This document shows positions 1 to 5,420 of a DNA stretch of 5,420 nt, in pieces. The translations under genes and the position numbers were made by a program. Under the pieces are notes generated by a model. That model did no database searches. It had not been told where the DNA came from and worked only from the letters and a program-made list of their open reading frames with translations. The stretch is from Pseudomonadota bacterium (GTDB taxonomy: Bacteria > Pseudomonadota > Gammaproteobacteria > Steroidobacterales > Woeseiaceae): assembly GCA_022565135.1 (NCBI GenBank), contig JADFKA010000144.1:1-5420 (forward strand), in the 5' to 3' direction. Numbering within the stretch: the stretch's first letter is position 1; the number at the start of each line of letters is the position of its first letter.

Positions 1-1
1 T

Positions 2-2050
2 CTGAGTTTTGTTAGCGTTTTGCTGGTTCTCGTTTACGGTCCACTGGCGCAGTGGTTCGTGGCGTCCGATCGTGTGCTGTATGACGTGCTGGCCTCTCAC
101 CTGCCCAACAAGCCTCTCGACAATACCCTGATTATTAGCCTCGACCCTGCGCGGACGGATGCGGGTAATATGCTGTCGCGCTATGGACAGATTGTAGCGA
201 TACTCAAACAGAGCAGCGTTAAACGCATCATCCTGACGCAACCGCCCGATATCGTCGACAACGATAACCTACCCGGCTGGGCGGCCGCCTTGAATTCGGG
301 TGTTCCTGTTTATGCGCCGACTGAACATCGTTTCGGTGAACTCGCGACTCGCGACGGGTTTGTCGATATCAGCCCTGATAGTGACGGCGTGCTTCGCCGC
401 GCGTCACTCTGGCAGCTCAATGACGGCGTCATGTCGCCGTCGTTGCCGCTGGCGATCGCCTTCGACAATGCCGACGCGGCTATAAGTCACCGCATATCGA
501 GCGCCGAAGATGCGATCTTCACGTCGAATTACTCATCCCTGCGGCGCATTGAAGTTACCGAGTTGCTGCGCGACGACTTCGATCGCAACTCACTTGCGGG
601 CGCGACAGTTTTTGTCGACTCGGATCCTGCGCTAGTAGGCGCGGCAGCGTTGCTGCCGTCGGGGCAGTTTGTCACCGCATCCGAAATCGTTTCGACCTTG
701 CTCGCCGACTTAGAACGGAACCGCAGCATCATTGCGCCATCCTGGGTATCGGCAATGGAGTGGCTTGCACCCATGTTGCTTGCCATCTTCGCCGTGTTGT
801 TCATGCCGGATCGATCCCGAAAAGATATCGCCGTGTTGGCTGCATGCGCCATAATCATGCTGCTGCTGATCGAGACCCTGCTGTTGTATGTACTGCACGT
901 ACGCATGGATCTCGGCCGACCCATATTGATTTTCATCGGTGTCACAATACTCAGTATCTGGCTCGTCGGCGACGAGACCGAGGAAATCAAGAACGCGTTC
1001 AAACGTGGCACAGATTTTCTCACGGCAGGTCGTCTTGAACCTGCGTTTGCAGAATTTCGCCGATGCTCACCGACCGAGACTGTCGCTACAATCATGTACA
1101 AGTTGTCACTTGCCTTTGAAGGCCAGGCAAAACCAGAGCGCGCGGAAGCGGTACTCGATTGGATGAAGCGTACACAGGGCGTACCTTCCACCAATCCCCT
1201 GGGTAAGCAAAAGTCCGGCGGCACGCCGCAGCGGCTAGGAAGGTACGTCATTGAGAAGCGTATCGGTAAGGGTGCGATGGGCGCCGTCTATCTAGCTCAG
1301 GACCCGCGTATCAACCGGCCTGTTGCCTTGAAAGTCATTGCGATCGAGAAGGAATTCGAAGATGAGGAACTCAAGGAAGCCAGATTGAGATTCTACCGTG
1401 AAGCAGAATCGGCCGGACGCCTCACGCACCCAAATATCATTACCGTATTCGATGCCGGCGAGGACAAGGGTCTTGCCTACATCGCAATGGAGTATGTGCC
1501 CGGCATTCCGTTGAAAAAATTCACGGATCCCAAGCGACTGCTCGCACCCAAACGTGCCCTTGAGCTTTGTGCAGCAACGGCTGAAGCACTTGACTACGCC
1601 CATAATCAGGGAGTGATCCACCGTGACATCAAGCCCGCCAATCTCATGTACAACCCTAAGGAGGGTTCACTCAAGATTACCGATTTTGGCGTGGCGCGAC
1701 TGACTGATAACAACCATACCAAAACCGGAATTGTGCTGGGCACGCCGATGTACATGTCGCCCGAGCAACTCGGCGCAGAGGAAATCACTGGCCATTCGGA
1801 CTTGTTTTCTCTAGGTGTTACCCTGTACGAGCTGCTGGCAGGAGAAGTACCGTTTCAGGCGACAAACATCGCAGTACTCATGACAAAAATTACGACAGAG
1901 ATCGCTGCCCCTATTGCAAAGCGACGCGCCGGTATACCGCCGAGCGTGGATGCCGTATTGGCTAAAGCAATGGCCAAACGACCTAAAGACCGCTTTTCCT
2001 GTGGCGCCGAAATGGCAATCGCATTGCGCAATTGCGCCAGATACTCATAG
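2..2050 (+). CDS. CHASE2-sensor transmembrane serine/threonine protein kinase (5' partial)
   Basis: Membrane-bound Hanks-type Ser/Thr kinase, predicted to phosphorylate cytoplasmic proteins in response to an extracytoplasmic signal. The frame is open from base 2 with no stop, and the first residues form a hydrophobic helix, so the true start lies before the window and the TTG at 20 is probably internal. Numbering from that TTG: the end of an N-terminal membrane segment (about 1-14); a CHASE2-like sensor region (about 15-235, with a GFVDISPDSDGVLRR stretch typical of the family); three transmembrane helices (about 245-262, 268-291, 299-316); a helical TPR-like linker (about 323-385); then the kinase domain (about 409-672). 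Catalytic features are all present: glycine loop GKGAMG (416-421), Lys438, helix-C Glu461, HRD with Asp536 and Asn541, DFG Asp555, SPE Glu582. Activation-loop Thr567 and Thr569 (HTKTG) match the autophosphorylation site known in this kinase class. The phosphatase start follows after 29 bp. Class assignment is firm; signal and substrates are unknown. Confidence 0.95.
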   Translation: MSFVSVLLVLVYGPLAQWFVASDRVLYDVLASHLPNKPLDNTLIISLDPARTDAGNMLSRYGQIVAILKQSSVKRIILTQPPDIVDNDNLPGWAAALNSGVPVYAPTEHRFGELATRDGFVDISPDSDGVLRRASLWQLNDGVMSPSLPLAIAFDNADAAISHRISSAEDAIFTSNYSSLRRIEVTELLRDDFDRNSLAGATVFVDSDPALVGAAALLPSGQFVTASEIVSTLLADLERNRSIIAPSWVSAMEWLAPMLLAIFAVLFMPDRSRKDIAVLAACAIIMLLLIETLLLYVLHVRMDLGRPILIFIGVTILSIWLVGDETEEIKNAFKRGTDFLTAGRLEPAFAEFRRCSPTETVATIMYKLSLAFEGQAKPERAEAVLDWMKRTQGVPSTNPLGKQKSGGTPQRLGRYVIEKRIGKGAMGAVYLAQDPRINRPVALKVIAIEKEFEDEELKEARLRFYREAESAGRLTHPNIITVFDAGEDKGLAYIAMEYVPGIPLKKFTDPKRLLAPKRALELCAATAEALDYAHNQGVIHRDIKPANLMYNPKEGSLKITDFGVARLTDNNHTKTGIVLGTPMYMSPEQLGAEEITGHSDLFSLGVTLYELLAGEVPFQATNIAVLMTKITTEIAAPIAKRRAGIPPSVDAVLAKAMAKRPKDRFSCGAEMAIALRNCARYS

Positions 2051-2079
2051 AACGAATAGTTAAGACTGGTACTGATTCG

Positions 2080-3021
2080 ATGAAATTGCGTGGAAAAATA
2101 GACTTCACTGAGGTAACGGATGTAGGTCGTGTTCGTGAGCACAATGAAGACGCGATAGGCTCCGATCCCGACATTGGTCTGATGGTTCTGGCGGATGGCA
2201 TGGGCGGCTATAACGCTGGAGAGGTTGCCAGTGGCATCGCCGTGCGCATCGTGTCCGAACTGGCAGCCGAAGGGGCTGACCGGGAGAGCCGCGACGATAT
2301 CGACCCGCACAGTGGCCTGATGCGCCAGTCCATCGTACTGCGCGACGCGGTCTACCGAGCCAATAAAATCATTTTCCAGGCCGCACAGAGCCAGACCGAC
2401 TGTGAGGGTATGGGCACCACGATCGTTGCCTGCATGTTCTACGACAACAAGGTTTCGATTGCCCACGTTGGCGACTCGAGGGCATACCGCCTGCGCAATG
2501 GTGAGTTCGAGCAAATGACTCTTGACCATTCGCTGTTGCAGGAGCTCGTCGACCGTGGTTTCTATTCTCCCGAGGAGGCGCAACGTTCGACCAATCGCAA
2601 CTATGTAACCCGGGCACTTGGAGTTGAGTCCTCGGTCGACGTGGAGGTCCACGAGTACGCAGTGCTTCCTGACGACGTTTACCTGCTGTGTTCCGATGGC
2701 CTGCCGGACATGGTTGAAGATGAGGATATTCACTTAACTATCAGCACTTTTAATGCTAGTCTGGATGTGGTTGGTAAGCAGTTGATTGAACTGGCAAATG
2801 ACCACGGCGGGCGCGATAACGTTTCGGTGATGCTGGCTCAGGTCATCGAGCCATTCGCGGCGCGGCAAAGAAAAGCCTGCTGGTCAGGCTTGCCAACTTG
2901 TTCCGATCATAATGGTGCAGGGGTGTCAGGAAATTGCTGGATGTTGGAGCGATGCGACTGTGGCGCAGTCGACCCACTTCTCTTGACGTATGACTCCCTG
3001 ATTAGACTGGGTCTCTTTTGA
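2080..3021 (+). CDS. PP2C-family serine/threonine phosphatase with aberrant C-terminal tail
   Basis: Metal-dependent protein phosphatase expected to remove phosphate from the targets of the upstream kinase, in the cytoplasm. I chose the ATG at 2080 because the family motif begins a few residues later. An in-frame TTG at 2032 would add 16 unlike residues and overlap the kinase; neither start has a clear Shine-Dalgarno. From that ATG (313 residues): REHNEDA (19-25), VLADGMGG with metal ligand Asp39 (36-43), GDSRAYR (131-137), CSDGLPDM with Asp206 (204-211) and GGRDNVSV with Asp246 (243-250). These complete the PP2C core by about residue 258. The last 50 or so residues do not resemble the family: five cysteines lie between 267 and 294, and codon use shifts (AGA, GGA, GGG, TCA, TTG). 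In another frame the DNA encodes a plausible family C-terminus stopping at 2912, so the tail probably reflects a frameshift. Probable operon with the kinase and the FHA gene. Confidence 0.93.
   Translation: MKLRGKIDFTEVTDVGRVREHNEDAIGSDPDIGLMVLADGMGGYNAGEVASGIAVRIVSELAAEGADRESRDDIDPHSGLMRQSIVLRDAVYRANKIIFQAAQSQTDCEGMGTTIVACMFYDNKVSIAHVGDSRAYRLRNGEFEQMTLDHSLLQELVDRGFYSPEEAQRSTNRNYVTRALGVESSVDVEVHEYAVLPDDVYLLCSDGLPDMVEDEDIHLTISTFNASLDVVGKQLIELANDHGGRDNVSVMLAQVIEPFAARQRKACWSGLPTCSDHNGAGVSGNCWMLERCDCGAVDPLLLTYDSLIRLGLF
2862..2912 (+). other. Out-of-frame remnant of the likely original phosphatase C-terminus
   Basis: Read one base back from the phosphatase frame, this stretch encodes A, A, then KKSLLVRLANLFRS, and a TAA at 2910-2912. 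The basic and hydrophobic pattern looks like a natural end for a PP2C protein of this kind, whereas the frame that is actually open reads a Cys- and Trp-rich tail. Removing two bases from the GCGGCGCGG stretch (2857-2865), for example the CG at 2862-2863, joins the phosphatase core cleanly to this ending and gives a 276-residue protein. A mutation, a sequencing or assembly error, or a recoding event are all possible; the sequence alone does not decide. That this is the ancestral end is inference from my memory of family C-termini. Confidence 0.6.
2955..2971 (+). other. Short inverted repeat before the FHA gene
   Basis: CGACTG and CAGTCG form a perfect 6-bp stem around the loop TGGCG. It lies in the suspected former spacer between phosphatase and FHA genes, 60 bp upstream of the FHA start. 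No T-run follows, so it is not a convincing intrinsic terminator. It could be an operator half-pair, a weak processing hairpin, or chance. Confidence 0.25.
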
Positions 3022-3024
3022 GTT

Positions 3025-3030
3025 AGGTGA
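3025..3030 (+). promoter_or_regulatory. Ribosome binding site of the FHA gene
   Basis: AGGTGA lies immediately upstream of the ATG at 3032, with the AGG core about 4 bases away. The spacing is tight but the match supports this ATG as start, and the protein then begins directly with the first beta strand of the FHA domain. The phosphatase stop TGA (3019-3021) lies just before it, so ribosomes ending there could reinitiate. Confidence 0.6.
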
Positions 3031-3031
3031 C

Positions 3032-3940
3032 ATGGCACGGTTAATTCTAAGCTTGGACAATCAGGTTCTCGCTGAATACAACATGACGAAGGAGCGATAC
3101 ACGATCGGGCGCCTTCCGGACAATGATGTGCGAGTCGACAATCCCGCCGTCAGTGGTCACCATTCCCTGATCATCAACATTCTCAATGATTCTTTTCTCG
3201 AAGATCTCAATAGCACCAACGGCACTTACGTCAACGGCAAGTTGATCAAAAAGCACGCGCTGCAAAATGGTGACGTCATCACGATCGGTCACCACCAGTT
3301 GCGTTTCGCCGATCAGCAGATCACGGACGCTGACCAGGACGAATTCGAAAAAACAATGGTCATACCGTCGGGCCAGCAAAACGCTGCCCAGCTCGCTCTG
3401 GCCGAAAAGGCGGCCGACGTTGCTGCTACCGCTGATGCCGCTGCCGGCGATGCCGCTGCCGGCGATGCCGCTGCCGCTGCCGCTGCCGGCGATGCCGCTG
3501 CCAACGCTGCTGCTGCCGCCGCCGCTGTGCGGCTCGACCCTGAGGAAGCCGCGGCGTTGGACGATGGAGCAAAACCAGTACCGGCACCGGCCGCAGCAAG
3601 CACGCCCGAACCCGCTATGCATACCGAAACCGCCGTTGGAGTCGACCCGAGTACCGCGCCGAATGCGCTGCCGTTTGCGAAGCTACAGGTACTAAGTGGT
3701 GCTTTCGCCGGCCGGGAACTCGAACTGACCAAAGCGCTCACAACGCTGGGTCGTCCCGGCGTACAAGTCGCTGCCATCACTCGCCGTGCGGGAGGCTATT
3801 ACATCGTACATGTTGAGTCGGGCAAGGAGGACGACTATCCGCTCGTGAACGGTCAGCCGATCGGAGCGCAGGCGCGCAAGCTGGCCGACAATGATGTCGT
3901 GCAACTGGCGGGCGTCAAGATGGGATTCTTCGTCTCGTAA
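3032..3940 (+). CDS. Dual FHA-domain protein with alanine-rich repeat linker
   Basis: Predicted cytoplasmic phospho-threonine-binding protein (302 residues, no signal peptide or membrane helix), the likely reader for the kinase/phosphatase pair upstream. FHA domain 1 (about 23-92) is canonical: GRLPDNDV with Arg27, VSGHH with Ser41, then DLNSTNGTYVNG with Asn63, and GDVITIG. These are the residues known to bind phospho-threonine in FHA domains. It is followed by DEFEKTMV (103-110), where Thr108 is a candidate phosphorylation site. Residues about 117-210 are a low-complexity Ala/Gly/Asp then Pro/Ala linker encoded by tandem repeats. FHA domain 2 (about 217-300) keeps the fold pattern (TLGRPGV, PLVNGQPIG, DNDVVQLAG) but has AITRR where a binding FHA has S-x-x-H, so phospho-threonine binding there is doubtful. 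It follows the phosphatase after 10 bp and ends 4 bp from the convergent alr stop. Target protein unknown. Confidence 0.92.
   Translation: MARLILSLDNQVLAEYNMTKERYTIGRLPDNDVRVDNPAVSGHHSLIINILNDSFLEDLNSTNGTYVNGKLIKKHALQNGDVITIGHHQLRFADQQITDADQDEFEKTMVIPSGQQNAAQLALAEKAADVAATADAAAGDAAAGDAAAAAAAGDAAANAAAAAAAVRLDPEEAAALDDGAKPVPAPAAASTPEPAMHTETAVGVDPSTAPNALPFAKLQVLSGAFAGRELELTKALTTLGRPGVQVAAITRRAGGYYIVHVESGKEDDYPLVNGQPIGAQARKLADNDVVQLAGVKMGFFVS
3434..3505 (+). repeat. 15-bp tandem repeat in the FHA-gene linker
   Basis: The unit GATGCCGCTGCCGGC (Asp-Ala-Ala-Ala-Gly) occurs twice exactly at 3434-3448 and 3449-3463. A third copy starts at 3464 and is lengthened by extra GCT-GCC pairs before its GGC (ending at 3490). 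A fourth copy, GATGCCGCTGCCAAC, occupies 3491-3505. All changes are multiples of three bases, so the frame is kept. The block codes for the flexible spacer between the two FHA domains and is the kind of sequence that changes length by replication slippage. Confidence 0.9.
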
Positions 3941-3944
3941 GCAA

Positions 3945-5048
3945 TCAGTCCACGACCGCAACCGCCTCGCGGTGCATGACACCACAGACGAGTTCATACG
4001 GTATCGCACCTGCCCATGGCGCGATCTCTTCGACAGCAAGCTCTGCACCCCACAAAGTGGCGATGTCGCCTACCTTATCGGCTGCGCTGGAACCCAGGTC
4101 CACGGCGATCAGGTCCATCGAAACATTGCCGATCAGCGGCACACGCCGGCCATTGATCAGCACGGGTGTGCCAGTTCTGAAGTGCCGTGAATAGCCATCG
4201 CCGTATCCGACTGCAATGATGCCGAGTACGCTGTCGCTCTGGCTTTGATATTGGCCCTTGTAACCAACACGAGCACCCTCTCGCAACGGCTTGATGGCAA
4301 TAAGGCGAGCTTCAAACTGCATCACGGACATCAGTCCGAGATCGGCACCTGTCTGACCACTGAACGGCGATATGCCAAACAATGCAAGACCGGGTCGAAT
4401 CCAGTACTCGCCTTCGAAACCCAGGAGTTCCCGCGCGTTTACGATCTGTGGCCAGCCCAGGGTTGCGGGAGTATTCGCTATGCTCACCGCCCCGGAAAAT
4501 CCCTCGACAACAGATCGAAATAAAGCGAATTGATCCTCGGTCGTCGAATTGTCGAGCTCGTCCGCACTCGCCAGGTGCGACATCAGACGCACCTCCTCAA
4601 CCCTGTCGCAATCGCGCAACCTGCCGATCAAGCCGCTGGAATCGTCGGGGGAGAAACCGAGTCGGTTCATGCCCGTATCGATTTTCAGCCACACGGTGGC
4701 GGTGCCGGTGCCGGCGGTTTCGAGCATTTTTATCTGTTCAGCACAGTGCACGACGATCTCGAAGCCATGCAGCATTGCCTCACTGAGCTCAGTCGACGTC
4801 AATACACCGGCTAGCAGTACGATCGGCTTGTCGATGCCCGACTCTCGCAAACGACGGGCCTCTGACAACCGCGCCACGGCGAAAGCATCGACATCGTGCA
4901 GACTCTTGGCAACCGTCACCATCCCGTGTCCATAGGCATTCGCCTTGATCACGGCCATGACCTTGGCGCCTGGTGCGGCATCTTGAATGACTCTGAGGTT
5001 TTTTTTAAGCGCGCCGAGCCGGATAACCGCCCGTGCCCCGAATGTCAC
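3945..5048 (-). CDS. alr: Alanine racemase
   Basis: PLP-dependent fold-type III enzyme interconverting L- and D-alanine in the cytoplasm; D-alanine feeds peptidoglycan synthesis. The length of 367 residues is normal and complete. AVIKANAYGHG (32-42) carries the PLP lysine Lys35; KIDTGMNRLG (122-131) with Arg129; MSH (156-158); IRPG with Arg218; VGYKGQY with the second catalytic base Tyr263, expected to act in the partner subunit; GYGDGY (281-286); NVSMD with Met311 and Asp312; AIPYE with Tyr351. The residue after Tyr263 is Lys where Gly is usual (VGYG). The start is GTG (5046-5048), chosen because it has a GAGG ribosome site 7 bases upstream and yields the standard N-terminus; it overlaps the dnaB stop as GTGA. 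Adjacent dnaB-alr order is known from E. coli. A run of eight A occurs at codons 15-17. DadX-type catabolic racemase is the alternative, but the dnaB linkage favours Alr. Confidence 0.96.
   Translation of the reverse strand: MTFGARAVIRLGALKKNLRVIQDAAPGAKVMAVIKANAYGHGMVTVAKSLHDVDAFAVARLSEARRLRESGIDKPIVLLAGVLTSTELSEAMLHGFEIVVHCAEQIKMLETAGTGTATVWLKIDTGMNRLGFSPDDSSGLIGRLRDCDRVEEVRLMSHLASADELDNSTTEDQFALFRSVVEGFSGAVSIANTPATLGWPQIVNARELLGFEGEYWIRPGLALFGISPFSGQTGADLGLMSVMQFEARLIAIKPLREGARVGYKGQYQSQSDSVLGIIAVGYGDGYSRHFRTGTPVLINGRRVPLIGNVSMDLIAVDLGSSAADKVGDIATLWGAELAVEEIAPWAGAIPYELVCGVMHREAVAVVD
4999..5006 (-). repeat. Eight-A homopolymer early in alr
   Basis: Codons 15-17 of alr read AAA AAA AAC (Lys-Lys-Asn), giving eight consecutive A on the coding strand. 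In frame this contains the heptamer A AAA AAC, which fits the X XXY YYZ pattern of -1 slippery sites. It may be only a by-product of Lys-Lys-Asn coding, but it is a likely place for polymerase or ribosome slippage and for sequencing error. Confidence 0.85.
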
Positions 5049-5419
5049 GGATATGCCTCGTCCGCGTAATTATCGGGCACCCAGTTTTCAAATTTGGTGT
5101 AACGGCCGACAAATGTCAGCGGGAAGTCACCGATTGGACCATTACGCTGCTTGGCGATGACGATATCCGCAATGCCCTTGCGCGGCGTGTCCTGGTTATA
5201 GACCTCCTCCCGATAAATGAAGATGATCAGATCCGCGTCCTGCTCGATTGCGCCCGATTCGCGCAGGTCAGACATGACGGGGCGCTTGTCGGTGCGTTGT
5301 TCGACGCTGCGATTCAACTGTGACAACGCGATGATTGGCACCGACAACTCTCTGGCCAACGCCTTCAACGATCTCGATATCTCCGAGATCTCTGTCGCAC
5401 GATTTTCTTTGCTGCCCGG
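5045..5419 (-). CDS. dnaB: Replicative DNA helicase DnaB, C-terminal part
   Basis: C-terminal 124 residues of the hexameric RecA-fold helicase that unwinds DNA at the replication fork; the N-terminal domain and Walker A motif lie beyond the right edge of the window. The frame is open to the edge and begins PGSKENRATEISEISRSL, matching the E. coli DnaB region that precedes its LKALAKEL helix. Visible conserved elements, numbered in this fragment: ALSQLNR (31-37); DLRESGAIEQDADLI (51-65); KQRNGPIG (90-97), whose Lys90 and Arg92 correspond to the residues that reach the neighbouring subunit's nucleotide in hexameric DnaB helicases. The stop TGA (5045-5047) shares bases with the alr GTG start, implying cotranscription and coupled translation. 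The TTG at 5366-5368 is an internal leucine, not a start. Confidence 0.97.
   Translation of the reverse strand, partial: PGSKENRATEISEISRSLKALARELSVPIIALSQLNRSVEQRTDKRPVMSDLRESGAIEQDADLIIFIYREEVYNQDTPRKGIADIVIAKQRNGPIGDFPLTFVGRYTKFENWVPDNYADEAYP
5056..5059 (-). promoter_or_regulatory. Ribosome binding site of alr inside dnaB
   Basis: The minus strand reads GAGG ending 7 bases before the alr GTG start, within the last codons of dnaB. The spacing is near ideal and it decides the GTG start at 5046-5048. Confidence 0.7.
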
Positions 5420-5420
5420 T

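Noticed and set aside
529..1251. Minus-strand open frame of 240 codons opposite the kinase sensor region
   Set aside because: Ser/Arg-rich composition typical of an antisense shadow, no motif, lies opposite a well-supported protein.
2032..2079. Upstream TTG start for the phosphatase
   Set aside because: No ribosome site, the added residues do not look like the family, and the ATG at 2080 gives the expected N-terminus.
1855..2733. Long minus-strand open frame of 292 codons opposite the kinase end and phosphatase
   Set aside because: It is antisense to clear PP2C motifs, shows no recognisable domain and spans two real genes; a shadow of coding bias.
2983..3010. Possible promoter TTGACG upstream of the FHA gene
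   Set aside because: No acceptable -10 box at 16-18 bp spacing; ATTAGA is only 12 bp away.
3313..3780. Minus-strand open frames opposite the FHA gene with Ala- or Gly/Ser-rich repeats
   Set aside because: The repeats are the complement of the Ala-rich linker repeat; the plus-strand frame has two FHA domains and a ribosome site.
1..3940. Type VI secretion locus
   Set aside because: The kinase/phosphatase/FHA trio is reminiscent of one, but no tss gene is present and the flanking genes are housekeeping.
3961..3973. Hairpin ACCGC-CTC-GCGGT at the alr 3' end as a bidirectional terminator
   Set aside because: Five-base stem, no T-run on either strand, and lies inside alr codons.

Overview
The window looks like chromosomal DNA of a gammaproteobacterium. 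The main evidence is the right end, where dnaB and alr lie next to each other in the same order as in E. coli, and the DnaB C-terminus reads very much like the E. coli protein. Codon choice looks moderately GC-rich by eye. I cannot place the organism below class from sequence alone. No mobile element, tRNA, rRNA or CRISPR array is visible.

Left block, plus strand (about 1-3940): three genes in a row form a threonine-phosphorylation module. The first, cut by the left edge, is a membrane Ser/Thr kinase. It has an extracytoplasmic CHASE2-type sensor region, three transmembrane helices, a short helical (TPR-like) linker and a complete Hanks-type kinase domain with all catalytic residues. The second is a PP2C-family phosphatase with its metal-binding aspartates intact but an abnormal C-terminal tail that looks like the result of a frameshift. 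The third is a cytoplasmic protein with a canonical FHA domain, a candidate phospho-threonine, an alanine-rich repeat linker and a second, degenerate FHA domain. The simple reading is that the kinase senses an envelope signal and phosphorylates targets, the phosphatase reverses this, and the FHA protein binds the phospho-threonine mark as adaptor or effector. The input signal and downstream target are not encoded here.

Right block, minus strand (3945-5420): dnaB (replicative helicase, C-terminal 124 residues only) runs into alr (alanine racemase) with a GTGA start/stop overlap, so the two are probably translationally coupled. alr converges on the FHA gene with only 4 bp between stop codons.

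Nearly every base is coding. If the phosphatase frameshift interpretation is right, the stretch 2913-3031 is a former intergenic spacer now read as coding. No new type of system is evident. The most useful items for follow-up are the phosphatase C-terminal frameshift, the threonine motif after the first FHA domain, and the repeat-encoded linker.
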